This document shows, piece after piece, positions 1-8,228 of a stretch of 64,000 bases of DNA. Position 1 is the stretch's first letter. Each line of letters begins with the position of its first letter. Source of the DNA: JAUYQR01 sp050632395 (GTDB taxonomy: Bacteria; Pseudomonadota; Alphaproteobacteria; Rhodobacterales; Rhodobacteraceae). The DNA lies in assembly GCF_050632395.1 (NCBI RefSeq), contig NZ_CP192600.1, positions 2,356,001-2,420,000 on the forward strand, given 5' to 3'. The notes under the pieces are model-generated. The model did no database searches. It was given only the letters and a program-made list of their open reading frames with translations, and had not been told where the DNA came from. A program made the position numbers and the translations under genes.

Positions 1-1
1 T

Positions 2-163
2 TTCGTCGAAGGCGTGATCCTCGGCCTAAATTCCTTCGATCAATGGGGCGTTGAATTGGGCAAGGAACTGGCGCTCGCCCTGCAGCCGGTGCTTGAAGGC
101 ACCGCTGACACTGATGGCAAGGATGGCTCGACTGCCGCGCTGGTCAACTTCCTGCGCGCCTGA
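2..163 (+). CDS. pgi: Glucose-6-phosphate isomerase, C-terminal fragment
   Basis: The frame is open from the window edge and codes for 53 residues ending in a stop at 161-163. It contains SFDQWGVELGK, the conserved C-terminal segment of phosphoglucose isomerase that carries the active-site lysine at its end. The enzyme interconverts glucose-6-phosphate and fructose-6-phosphate in the cytoplasm. Only the tail is present because the window cuts the gene. It converges on the ridA-like gene, with a GC hairpin between the two. Identification rests on the motif and the way the protein ends. Confidence 0.88.
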   Translation, partial: FVEGVILGLNSFDQWGVELGKELALALQPVLEGTADTDGKDGSTAALVNFLRA

Positions 164-197
164 ACTTCAACTTCCGGAAATCTCCCACTGGGGGGCT

Positions 198-216
198 GCG
201 GGGGTTTGCCCCCCGC
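198..216. terminator. GC hairpin between convergent pgi and ridA-like genes
   Basis: GCGGGGG and CCCCCGC form a 7-bp stem around a short TTTGC loop. It sits between two convergent stop codons, where a shared terminator is expected. There is no T-tract on either side, so it may only assist Rho-dependent termination. Confidence 0.3.
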
Positions 217-224
217 TTCCGCAC

Positions 225-578
225 TCACCGCAGCGCGGCGGTGACGATCACTTCCACCAGATAATCCGGCGTAGCCAGCTTTGCTTCGCCCGTCGCGCGG
301 GCCGGCGTGTGGCCCTGCGGCACCCAGGCATCCCAGACCGCGTTCATCTCGGCAAAGCTCGCCATGTCGGCGAGCCAGATCTGCGCCGAAAGTATGCGCG
401 TCTTGTCGGTCCCGGCCTGCGCCAGAATCCGGTCCACTTCCAGCAGGCAGGCACGCGTTTGTTCCGTAACGGACGCGCCCGGTGTGCCGACCTGACCGGC
501 AACCCAAAGGATGCCGTTGTAAGCCACGGCCTCTGACATGCGTGCGCCGATGCCGTGGCGGGTGATATCTGTGTTCAT
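225..578 (-). CDS. RidA/YjgF family protein
   Basis: 117 residues, the usual length of the Rid family of small trimeric enzymes, whose best-known members hydrolyse reactive enamine/imine intermediates released by PLP enzymes. The conserved C-terminal block is visible: PARATGEA (residues 92-99), with the arginine (R94) that in active Rid proteins binds the substrate carboxylate, then PDYLVEV (104-110). The start is supported by GGGGAG 7 nt upstream. It is a single gene convergent with pgi. The sequence differs enough from archetypal RidA that its substrate may differ, so I give no symbol. Confidence 0.85.
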   Translation of the reverse strand: MNTDITRHGIGARMSEAVAYNGILWVAGQVGTPGASVTEQTRACLLEVDRILAQAGTDKTRILSAQIWLADMASFAEMNAVWDAWVPQGHTPARATGEAKLATPDYLVEVIVTAALR

Positions 579-642
579 GAAACGCTCCCCTTGTTGCTGG
601 ACCCGGTGCTAGCGGTTTGCCGCGCCGAACGGAAGCCGCCTG

Positions 643-951
643 TTACAGCTTGCGGCAGTTGAACTGGTCGCCGGTCTTGCCCGACACCCAGGTCAGGCCG
701 GTTTGCGTCACTGCCACCAGCGCGATCAGGTATCCCTTGTCGAAGGTCAGCGTATAATTCCTCCCGTCCCGCGTCACCGAACGGATCGGGATCGGCCCGC
801 CGCCGCTGTCATAGGTCGTGTCGGTAAAGGTCATCACTTTGGCCCCACAAACCCACTGCCCGACAAAGGCATAGGGCTCGACCGGCGGCGCGTCATTTGC
901 ACAGGCGGCCATCAGCATCGGCAAAAGAAACAATGGGGCAAGGCGGGTCAT
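643..951 (-). CDS. Small putative lipoprotein, function unknown
   Basis: 102 residues. The N-terminus is a type II signal peptide: a short charged start, a hydrophobic stretch, and a lipobox LMAAC with the lipidated cysteine at residue 17. The mature part is short, beta-rich looking, and holds two more cysteines. GGAG lies 7 nt before the ATG. I recognise no domain. It is probably anchored in the envelope; anything beyond that would be a guess. Confidence 0.65.
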   Translation of the reverse strand: MTRLAPLFLLPMLMAACANDAPPVEPYAFVGQWVCGAKVMTFTDTTYDSGGGPIPIRSVTRDGRNYTLTFDKGYLIALVAVTQTGLTWVSGKTGDQFNCRKL

Positions 952-1025
952 CGGCGCACTCCGGTTGTGATCTTGCCGCAGGCTAGGGCCTGAAACTCGA
1001 CTGTCAACTGTCCGGTTGCAAAGGA

Positions 1026-1099
1026 TGGAGCGGGTGAAGGGAATCGAACCCTCGTCGTAAGCTTGGGAAGCTTCTGCTCTACCATTGAGCTACACCCGC
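1026..1099 (-). tRNA. tRNA-Gly (anticodon CCC)
   Basis: Read on the minus strand this folds as a cloverleaf. The acceptor stem is GCGGGTG/CACCCGC, the D-arm GCTC-AATGGTA-GAGC, and the anticodon loop TTCCCAA with CCC at positions 34-36. The T-arm is GAGGG-TTCGATT-CCCTT. A discriminator T is followed by an encoded CCA (1026-1028). The outermost anticodon-stem pair (G27 with A43) is mismatched. Length is 74 nt including CCA. Confidence 0.95.
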
Positions 1100-1286
1100 G
1101 TGTTGCCTGAGGTAAGACAGCCGCGCCGTCCCGTCAAGCCGGTAAGGCGTGGGGAACGGCGCGGGGCAGCATCACGGCAGCGGGCGTTGACCGGGGACAT
1201 GGTCTTGGGCCCGCTGCCGCTTCGTTCCTGCCCCACCACCCGGCCGAGTGACGCGGCGCGGGAAGCCGTAGAGCAGGGGTCCGAAA

Positions 1287-1832
1287 TCACATCGCGGGCA
1301 GCATCACTGTGTCGATCACATGGATCACGCCGTTCGACTGCTTGACGTCGGCGATGGTGACCGAAGCCACGTTGCCCTGCTCGTCCGTCAACTTGATCAT
1401 GTCACCTTCATAGGTCGCCTGCAGCGTGCAGCCGCCCAGCGTCGGCACCGGATGCTTGCCGCCATCGTCCTTGATCATGCCGTTCAGCGCCTCGGCCATC
1501 ACGGCCTTGCCGACCACGTGGCAGGTCAGGATCTTGGTCAACTGGTCCTTGTTTTCAGGCTTCAGCAGAGTTTCAACCGTGCCGGCGGGCAGCTTGGCGA
1601 AGGCTTCGTTGGTCGGTGCGAACACGGTGAACGGGCCAGCGCCCGACAGCGTTTCCACCAGACCGGCGGCCTGCACGGCGGCAACCAGCGTGGTGTGGTC
1701 GGCAGAATTCACTGCGTTTTCAACGATGTTCTTGTCTTCATACATGGCGGCACCGCCGACCATCGGATTTTCAGCCAGCGCCATGCCGGTCGACAGGGCA
1801 AGGATCGCGGTGGCAAGGTGGAAAGCTTTCAT
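1287..1832 (-). CDS. Secreted fasciclin (FAS1) domain protein
   Basis: 181 residues from the ATG at 1832, chosen over an upstream in-frame GTG at 1841 because GGAG lies 8 nt before the ATG and abuts the GTG. Residues 1-20 form a signal peptide ending in ALA. The rest is one FAS1 domain, with the H1-type motif GPFTVFAPTNEAFAKLP and the C-terminal H2-type motif NGVIHVIDTVMLP. FAS1 domains mediate adhesion or ligand binding outside the cytoplasm. The gene lies just downstream of a divergon-free anti-sigma/ECF sigma pair on the same strand. In mycobacteria SigK/RskA controls FAS1 proteins MPT70/MPT83, so this may be the target of the adjacent sigma factor. Confidence 0.88.
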   Translation of the reverse strand: MKAFHLATAILALSTGMALAENPMVGGAAMYEDKNIVENAVNSADHTTLVAAVQAAGLVETLSGAGPFTVFAPTNEAFAKLPAGTVETLLKPENKDQLTKILTCHVVGKAVMAEALNGMIKDDGGKHPVPTLGGCTLQATYEGDMIKLTDEQGNVASVTIADVKQSNGVIHVIDTVMLPAM

Positions 1833-1942
1833 CAGGGTCACTCCGGGTTTTGGTCAGGGCGGGCCAATCCCGCCGCACACCCGGAGTTACGGAGCCTTGC
1901 CCGGGGAAGTTTCAGACCTCGGCAAGCCTCACGCTTTCGTGA

Positions 1943-2599
1943 TCAGGTATCGCTCGTGACCGGTGCGGCCAGGATCACCGGCCCGGTCGGCAGGCCGCTC
2001 GGCGAACCGCCTTCAGGCTCGACCGACACCGCAAACATCCAGCCCGCCGGTGGCTTCGGATAATCCACGACCAGCGCCTCGTCACCCAGCAGACCCAGCG
2101 ACACCGGTGATGCTCCGGGTGCTATGATCCACAACTGATGCACCTGTCCCGCAGGCGCCGGCGTGCCGGCCACGCGTGTCACCGTAAGCTGCTCGCCGAC
2201 CTGCGTCAGCCGGTAGCTGAGGCCCGCATCCTTGGTCGCCAGAACCGCCACGACCTGTGGCGTCGGTGGCACCATGAACACCACGGCAAAGATCAACCCC
2301 GCCGCAATCGCGCCAGACAGACCAAGCGATATCCACGCAAGCCAATGGCGCGGGCGGCGCTCCTTGCCAAAGATACGCGCCTCAATCTGTGGCATAAGGT
2401 CGGGCGCCGCAGCCTCCGGCGTCTCGTCGTCCAACGGCGACAGCCGCCGTTCCCATGCCGTGACGCGCGCGGCAAAGACCGCGTCAGCCTTCATCCGGGC
2501 CTCGACCGCGCTGCGGTCGGCCATGTCCAGCACACCCAGCACGTATTCACCGGCCAGTGCGTCGTCATCGTCTTCGGGGGTCAAAGGCGCGTCGGTCAT
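1943..2599 (-). CDS. RskA-like transmembrane anti-sigma factor
   Basis: 218 residues from the ATG at 2599, whose ATGA overlaps the stop of the upstream sigma gene, so the two are translationally coupled. The N-terminal part (about 12-55: GEYVLGVLD...AWERRLSPL) matches the sigma-binding region of RskA-type anti-sigma factors. One membrane helix spans about 85-109. The C-terminal periplasmic part contains the HQLWIIAPG and SVEPEGGSPSGLPTGPV segments of the RskA C-terminal domain. The family sequesters its ECF sigma factor at the membrane until regulated proteolysis releases it. The signal is not evident from the sequence. Confidence 0.85.
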   Translation of the reverse strand: MTDAPLTPEDDDDALAGEYVLGVLDMADRSAVEARMKADAVFAARVTAWERRLSPLDDETPEAAAPDLMPQIEARIFGKERRPRHWLAWISLGLSGAIAAGLIFAVVFMVPPTPQVVAVLATKDAGLSYRLTQVGEQLTVTRVAGTPAPAGQVHQLWIIAPGASPVSLGLLGDEALVVDYPKPPAGWMFAVSVEPEGGSPSGLPTGPVILAAPVTSDT

Positions 2600-3129
2600 T
2601 CCAGACACTCCTTCAATTTCAAAAGGCTGCGGCGCAGCCATGTCCGCATCGTGTTCAGTGGCACACCGTAGCGCGCGGCCAGATCGTCATAGGACAGCCC
2701 ATCAAGATACGCGCCCTTCACTGCCGCCGCCCGATCCGGTTCCAGCGTCGCAAAGCAATCCGTCACCCGCCGCGCTTCGCCTTGCGCAATCAGCCGGGCC
2801 TCGGCCCGTGGTGTGCTGTCCTGCACCATATCCAACCCGTCGTCGCTTGCTGCCGCCGGACGGCTCCGCAAGCGGTCGATCGCCAGATTGCGCGCAATCG
2901 CGATCAGCCAAGTCATGCCCCGGCCTTTCGTGGCGTCAAACCGCCCCGCGCGCGTCCAGACCCGTGTGTAGACCTCTTGCAAGGCATCCTCCGCCTCAGA
3001 CCGTTCCCCCAAGATACGGAGGAGCACGCCCATGAGTTTCGCGGAACTGTCCCGATAAAGCGCGCGAAACGCCGCCCGGTCCCCGGCGGCGCAATTCGCG
3101 ATGTGGTTTGCTATCGGATCGTCGGTCAT
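2596..3129 (-). CDS. ECF-type RNA polymerase sigma factor (SigK-like)
   Basis: 177 residues from the ATG at 3129; a GTG one codon upstream is also possible and neither has a clear Shine-Dalgarno sequence. Sigma region 2 is at about 20-85, with the AEDALQEVYTRVW and GMTWLIAIARNLAIDRLR motifs. Region 4 is at about 115-170, with the helix-turn-helix GLSYDDLAARYGVPLNTMRTWLRRSL. It is paired with an RskA-like anti-sigma factor through a 4-nt overlap, and a FAS1 gene follows. Pairing and sequence both point to the SigK/RskA group. I could not find a promoter motif shared with the FAS1 gene. Confidence 0.88.
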   Translation of the reverse strand: MTDDPIANHIANCAAGDRAAFRALYRDSSAKLMGVLLRILGERSEAEDALQEVYTRVWTRAGRFDATKGRGMTWLIAIARNLAIDRLRSRPAAASDDGLDMVQDSTPRAEARLIAQGEARRVTDCFATLEPDRAAAVKGAYLDGLSYDDLAARYGVPLNTMRTWLRRSLLKLKECLE

Positions 3130-3184
3130 CACATTGACCGATTGAGGTCGGCCGCGCTCTCAATCCGCAAGGCTGCGCGCATCC

Positions 3185-4351
3185 TCATTGCAGAGGGTCC
3201 GGTCGCTCGGCTGCGGCAACTTTCGCTTCGGCAAGGTACGTGTCGGCGCCGGGGCCGGTGAGCGAAGCCAGAAACGCCAATGTTCGGCGCGCGCCTTCGG
3301 CACTCAGTTTCAAAGGCGATTTCTTCAACATGACATGGCCCTTAACGGCCAGTGCATAGGCAGGCAAGGCATATGCCATGCCGGTACGAGCGGCAGCCAG
3401 CATCAGAAAAGCCCGCGCCTCGGTCTCCCATTCCGGCGATCCGCGGCGAGCCATCACCTCATGGCCGAGCGTGGCCAGCCGGTCGTCTTCCGGAATAACC
3501 AGTTTCTCGATCCAGTCTGCCAATGTGCTCTCTTCCATTTCAGCCACCTCACGGCCGAACTCCGCTACGCCCATGATGTCGCAATGAGAGTAGCCGCGCG
3601 CCATGAGGAACTGCGACAACCCCACCTCGCCACGCCTGATGGTCCGGAATTTGTTGTTGGTTAGCCGGAATTTTCGCCAGAACACCACGAAGTTCGGATC
3701 GCGCAACACCGCCGGACCAAAGGCCAGCCCGAACGAGCAATAATGGAAATAGGTCCGGCGCATGTCGTAGTGCCATGTCATCTGGCGGAATTCTTCCAAT
3801 TCCACATGCCCGACCCCTTCGTTGGACACAGTGCCGAGAAAATCGACCGTCATTCCGTCGACATCATCCAGCCAGTCACGACCGCCCGGCAGCGGATACC
3901 AGACTGAATCATTCATCAGCACCAGGCGGTCCAACTCTGACAGCGTCTTTCCCAGCGCCAGTATTGCCGCCCGGTAGCCTCCGAAATCATACCCGAAGTT
4001 CTGGCGTTCAATCAGTGACCAGCATAGCGACAGGACAATCTCGCGGGCTTCTGCCGTAAGTGGGGCGTTGGTCACGACCAGCGGCGCGTACCCCTTGGCC
4101 GCGAGGTTTCGCAAGGCGATGGCGTGGCTTTCCAAAAAGCCGCGGGTCGGAAACATCACGTATATCGCAACGCGGGAACCCTTGCCCACATGCCCTGGCG
4201 TCTGGGTCAGTCGTCCGAGCCGGGTCTGCAAGTCATGAAGGCGGGTATCCAGAAACGCCTCGCGAAACGCTTGCGGCAGGTTCATGACCTTGCGCGCTTC
4301 CCAAACGGTCCGGCCCGCAAGGCGTCGTAAGATTGAGCGTTGTTCTGCCAT
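3185..4351 (-). CDS. RgpF-like rhamnan-synthesis glycosyltransferase
   Basis: 388 residues. The central part carries hallmarks of the RgpF family (rhamnan synthesis F): YDFGGYRAAI and, about 20 residues later, LVLMNDSVWYPL. Family members take part in building rhamnose-containing or related surface polysaccharides. There is no signal peptide or clear membrane span, so it should act in the cytoplasm. The gene stands alone, with no other polysaccharide genes beside it, and its acceptor and sugar donor cannot be inferred. The nearest same-strand gene is the ECF sigma operon, 55 nt downstream. Confidence 0.75.
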   Translation of the reverse strand: MAEQRSILRRLAGRTVWEARKVMNLPQAFREAFLDTRLHDLQTRLGRLTQTPGHVGKGSRVAIYVMFPTRGFLESHAIALRNLAAKGYAPLVVTNAPLTAEAREIVLSLCWSLIERQNFGYDFGGYRAAILALGKTLSELDRLVLMNDSVWYPLPGGRDWLDDVDGMTVDFLGTVSNEGVGHVELEEFRQMTWHYDMRRTYFHYCSFGLAFGPAVLRDPNFVVFWRKFRLTNNKFRTIRRGEVGLSQFLMARGYSHCDIMGVAEFGREVAEMEESTLADWIEKLVIPEDDRLATLGHEVMARRGSPEWETEARAFLMLAAARTGMAYALPAYALAVKGHVMLKKSPLKLSAEGARRTLAFLASLTGPGADTYLAEAKVAAAERPDPLQ

Positions 4352-4410
4352 GCTTTTCCTGCCGAGGTTTGGCTATGTTGCGCGCAGGTCTCACGCTGTC
4401 AACGCCCCTG

Positions 4411-6444
4411 TCACCCCCGCCGCCTGCGACCCCGGTCACCACCCGAACCCGATGTATTGAAACTCACATCCGGCAGGGTGACGATCTGGCTCAACTCCGG
4501 GAAGGTATCCACCGCGTTCGGGATGGCACTCGCGTTGACGAAATGCTCCTGAAAGCGCGGCTCGATCGCGGTTTCGACCTTGTGTATGTCATGCACCGTG
4601 GCCTCGATGGCGTCCCGCGACGCGACGTTGCACAGCGCGATCCGCGCGCCGGTGCCCGCCGCGTTGCCCGCTGATACCACCTTGTCCAGCTTCACATCCG
4701 GAATCATCCCCAGCACCATCGCGTGCTTGGGGCTGATATGCGCGCCGAACGCGCCCGCCAGCGTGACACGGTCCACCGTCTCCACGCCCATCTCGTCCAT
4801 GAGGAGCTTGGCCCCGGCATAAAGTGCTGCCTTCGCCAACTGGATCGCGCGAATGTCACCTTGTGTCACCGTAATCAGCGGCCCACCTTCCGCCGTACCA
4901 TCGTGAAGCACATAATCATGCGTCCGCCCGGTGCTGATGCTGCGGGGCGTCCCGGTCTGCTCCGGCCCGCCGATCAGGCCACCCTGATCGACCAGCCCCG
5001 CCATCCGCATCTCTGCGACCGCTTCGATGATGCCCGATCCGCAGATGCCCGTGACACCCGTCGACGCCGTCGCCGCCGAAAACCCCGGATCGGTCGACCA
5101 AAGGTCCGACCCGATCACCTTGAACCGCGGCTCCTTGGTCGCGGGATCAATCTCCACCCGCTCGATCGCACCCGGCGCCGCGCGCTGCCCCGAACTGATC
5201 TGCGCGCCCTCGAACGCCGGCCCGGTCGGCGACGAACAGGCCAGCACCCGCGTCTTGTTCCCCAGCAAGATCTCCGCGTTCGTCCCCACATCGACGATCA
5301 GCACCATGTCGTCCGATTTGCCCGGCTCCTCCGACAGGGCCACCGCCGCCGCATCCGCCCCCACATGCCCCGCAATGCACGGCAGGATATAGACCCGAGC
5401 CGAGGCGTTGATTACCGACAGATCCAGATCCCGCGCATCCAGGGAAAGCGACCCCGAGGTCGCCAGCGCAAACGGCGCCTGACCCAATTCCACCGGGTCG
5501 ATCCCCAACAGCAAATGGTGCATCACCGGGTTGCAGACAAACACCGTCTCGTAGATCGACGCCGCCGTCACCCCCGCCTCAACCGCCAAAGCCCCCGCCA
5601 GCGTGTTGATCGCCTCGCGCACGGCGCGGGTCATCTCCACATCGCCACCGGGGTTCATCATCGCATAGGAAACCCGGCTCATCAGGTCTTCGCCGAACCG
5701 GATCTGCGGGTTCATCACGCCACTGGATGCCAGCACCCGCCCATCCGCCAGATCGCACAAATGCGCAGCGATGGTCGTCGACCCAAGGTCGATCGCCAGC
5801 CCATGCAGCGGCCCCTCGTTGAACCCGGGGAAAATGTCCAGAATCCGCGGCCGCGCGTCGTGGTTGCCCTTGTGCAGAACGACCGTGACCTTCCACTCGC
5901 CCTTGCGCAACACCGGCTGCAACCGCCGCATCAGCCCAAGATCACAGGCCACATCCTCGACCTGCCACTGATCGCGCAGCGCAATCGCCAACCGCTCGAA
6001 ATCCCCGGTGGGTTCGTGCATGTCAGGCTCGGCCACCTCGACGTAAAGCGCCCGCGTCGCGGGGTCCATCGCGATCACACGCTCGGTCGCCGACTTGCGG
6101 ATCACCTGCTTGTGCACCTGGCTTTCCGGCGGCACGTCGATCACTACGTCGCCCATTACCTTGGCCTGACAGCCAAGCCGCCGCCCGTCGATCAGCCCGC
6201 GGATGCGCTTGTAGCGATCCTCGACCGCGTTCCATTCTGACAGCGCATCATCGGCGACCGTGACACCGTGCTTGGAAAAATCGCCATACCCCGGCGTGAT
6301 CTGGCACTTGGAACAGATCCCCCGCCCGCCACAGACTGAATCAAGGTCCACCCCCAACTGCCGCGCCGCCGTCAGCACAGGCGTGCCCACGGCAAACCGC
6401 CCCCGTTTGCCCGAGGGCGTGAAGATCACAAGTGCGTCGGTCAT
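4411..6444 (-). CDS. RACE-type reductive activator of corrinoid proteins (2Fe-2S plus ASKHA, DUF4445)
   Basis: 677 residues. Residues 1-100 form a 2Fe-2S ferredoxin domain with ligands C38, C44, C47 and C92. A linker leads into an ASKHA ATPase-like domain with a phosphate loop AIDLGSTT (about 217-224), a second one near IVDVGTNAEILLG, and the GICGSGII turn. Proteins of this layout (RamA/RACE group) use ATP to reduce inactive Co(II) corrinoids in methyltransferase systems. No corrinoid protein or methyltransferase gene lies in this window, so its partner is elsewhere. Its ATG overlaps the stop of the upstream cupin gene (ATGA). The C-terminus is a short arginine/glycine tail. Confidence 0.82.
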   Translation of the reverse strand: MTDALVIFTPSGKRGRFAVGTPVLTAARQLGVDLDSVCGGRGICSKCQITPGYGDFSKHGVTVADDALSEWNAVEDRYKRIRGLIDGRRLGCQAKVMGDVVIDVPPESQVHKQVIRKSATERVIAMDPATRALYVEVAEPDMHEPTGDFERLAIALRDQWQVEDVACDLGLMRRLQPVLRKGEWKVTVVLHKGNHDARPRILDIFPGFNEGPLHGLAIDLGSTTIAAHLCDLADGRVLASSGVMNPQIRFGEDLMSRVSYAMMNPGGDVEMTRAVREAINTLAGALAVEAGVTAASIYETVFVCNPVMHHLLLGIDPVELGQAPFALATSGSLSLDARDLDLSVINASARVYILPCIAGHVGADAAAVALSEEPGKSDDMVLIVDVGTNAEILLGNKTRVLACSSPTGPAFEGAQISSGQRAAPGAIERVEIDPATKEPRFKVIGSDLWSTDPGFSAATASTGVTGICGSGIIEAVAEMRMAGLVDQGGLIGGPEQTGTPRSISTGRTHDYVLHDGTAEGGPLITVTQGDIRAIQLAKAALYAGAKLLMDEMGVETVDRVTLAGAFGAHISPKHAMVLGMIPDVKLDKVVSAGNAAGTGARIALCNVASRDAIEATVHDIHKVETAIEPRFQEHFVNASAIPNAVDTFPELSQIVTLPDVSFNTSGSGGDRGRRRRG

Positions 6445-6857
6445 TCCGGCCTTTGCCCCGCTTCGGGGTCCTCATGGGTAAAGTGGTAGGTTATCTGGTC
6501 AAAGCTGTCGCGGGCGAAGGTGTAGAACCATCGGAGGGGCTGTGTCACCATCGGCACGCCATGTTCGGCCATCGAAGGAATGTAAAGCGCCACCCCCGGT
6601 GCAAGCTGATGCGCCACACCGTCGATGATCACGCTGCCCTCACCGTCCAGCCCGAAATAGACTTCGGGCTCGGCGTGGCGGTGTTGAGCAAAGGTCTGCC
6701 CCGGCTGCATTTCAGCCACGCCGCACACCAGACCCGAGGTCGGCGTCACCCCACCCGAAATCAGCGTTCGCCACGACAACGTGCCGCGCGCCGGATCATC
6801 CCAGCGCGCAGGCACGCAATCCTGTGCGTCGATGCGTATGGTGGCCTCTGCCGTCAT
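6441..6857 (-). CDS. Single-domain cupin protein
   Basis: 138 residues. Cupin motif 1 is complete, G-x5-HRH-x3-E-x6-G (around residues 53-72), giving the His-His-Glu metal ligands. Motif 2 is present with its histidine (PSMAEHGVPM), although PxG has become PSM. It therefore probably binds a metal such as Fe, Mn or Zn. It is the first gene of a two-gene unit and overlaps the corrinoid activator by 4 nt, which implies coupled expression. The substrate is unknown. Some DMSP-cleaving enzymes are cupins, but nothing in the sequence proves that role here. Confidence 0.75.
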   Translation of the reverse strand: MTAEATIRIDAQDCVPARWDDPARGTLSWRTLISGGVTPTSGLVCGVAEMQPGQTFAQHRHAEPEVYFGLDGEGSVIIDGVAHQLAPGVALYIPSMAEHGVPMVTQPLRWFYTFARDSFDQITYHFTHEDPEAGQRPE

Positions 6858-6994
6858 GCTGATCTGGTTCTAGACCGGGCGGGGCCTGCTGCAATGGCAG
6901 AATGCGGCAGGTGGCAGCGCCATTCCGTCACCTGACGAAGCGGTGCGGCATCATCTTAGTCGCACAAGGCCGGGTTACCGGGGTCCTGCAGACC

Positions 6995-8140
6995 TCAGCC
7001 TTGATCCAGCCACTCCAGAATCGCCGTCCTGTCACCATCCAGCGCCGGGGCAGGGCCCAGCGCCGCAGGCTCCGGCAGCGTCGACATCTTGATCGGGTTG
7101 CCGGTGGCGGTGAACGCCGGCCCACCGGGCCGGGGTGTGACCGGCATTACCATGTGGCGCGCCAGAAGCTGCGGGTCGCGCAACACCTCCGCCATGTTCT
7201 GCACCCGACCTGTCGGCAAGCCCGCCGCTTCCAGAACGGCGATCCAGTGCGCCACCGGCCCTCCCAGTGTCACCGCCTCGATCAACCGCTTCAAAAGCGC
7301 GTTATTGTCGCAGCGCGCCGCATTCGTCGCAAAGCGCGGGTCATCAGCCAGCGTCAGCCCCAAGACCCCGCACAGCTTGCCAAACATCGCATCATTGCCC
7401 GCAGCGATCACCACGAACCCGTCCGCCGCGCGAAACGTTGAAAACGGCGTGATCGTGGGATGCCGCGCGCCCGTTGGACCGGGCGGCACTCCCGTGGCGC
7501 TGGTCAAGGCTACGGAATGTTCCTGAATGGCCAGTTGTGCATCCAGCATCCCCACATCGACCATCGCACCCAACCCCGTCCGCTCGCGGTCATAAAGTGC
7601 GGCCAGCACGCCTTGCGCCAGAAACATCCCCGCCACGATATCCCCGATGGATGCGCCAACCCTGACCGGCGGCCCGCCCGCTTCGCCGGTGATCGACATC
7701 ACCCCGCCGCGCGCCTGCACCACCATGTCATAGGCGGGTTTCTGGGCATCCGGCCCGGTCTGCCCGAACCCCGACACCGCGCCATAGATCAGCCGAGGGT
7801 GTCGCGCGTGCAGACTGTCCCAGCCATAGCCCAACCGCGCCATCACCCCTGGCCGATAGTTTTCCAGCAGCACATCCGCCCGCGCTACCAGCCGCTCAAA
7901 GATGCTGCGGTCAGCCTCTGCTTTCAAATCCAGCGCGATCGACTGCTTGCCCGCATTCAGCGTCGCAAAATACGCGCTCTCGCCTTGCACGAAGGGCGGG
8001 TATTGCCGCGTGTCATCGCCCGTTCCCGGCCGCTCCACCTTGATGACGCGCGCGCCAAGGTCGCCCAGCGACTGGCTGCAATACGGCCCCGCCAACACAT
8101 GCGTCAGGTCCAAAACGATAATTCCCGTCAGCGGCGCCAT
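6995..8140 (-). CDS. CaiB/BaiF family CoA-transferase (type III)
   Basis: 381 residues from the ATG at 8140, chosen because GGAG lies 6 nt upstream; longer in-frame starts would fall into the promoter region of the divergent ABC-F gene. Family landmarks include VLDLTHVLAGPYCSQSLGDLGARVIKVE at the N-terminus (split here by function, not by frame), YDMVVQARGGVMSITGE with the expected catalytic aspartate, and GMLDAQLA. Type III enzymes move CoA between carboxylic acids. The substrate cannot be read from the sequence. The cupin gene starts 138 nt downstream and probably belongs to a separate unit. Confidence 0.87.
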   Translation of the reverse strand: MAPLTGIIVLDLTHVLAGPYCSQSLGDLGARVIKVERPGTGDDTRQYPPFVQGESAYFATLNAGKQSIALDLKAEADRSIFERLVARADVLLENYRPGVMARLGYGWDSLHARHPRLIYGAVSGFGQTGPDAQKPAYDMVVQARGGVMSITGEAGGPPVRVGASIGDIVAGMFLAQGVLAALYDRERTGLGAMVDVGMLDAQLAIQEHSVALTSATGVPPGPTGARHPTITPFSTFRAADGFVVIAAGNDAMFGKLCGVLGLTLADDPRFATNAARCDNNALLKRLIEAVTLGGPVAHWIAVLEAAGLPTGRVQNMAEVLRDPQLLARHMVMPVTPRPGGPAFTATGNPIKMSTLPEPAALGPAPALDGDRTAILEWLDQG

Positions 8141-8228
8141 GCGTTGCTCCATCATTTCCGCGCCATTCCTTGCAGCTTGCAAGCCGCCAGACGTTGACGC
8201 GGATCAATTCCCTCTCTACCTCGCCCGC

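Noticed and set aside
1833..3190. A promoter motif shared by the FAS1 gene and the sigma operon
   Set aside because: I compared both upstream regions and found only short chance similarities (GCAAGGCT-like), not a convincing -35/-10 pair with equal spacing.
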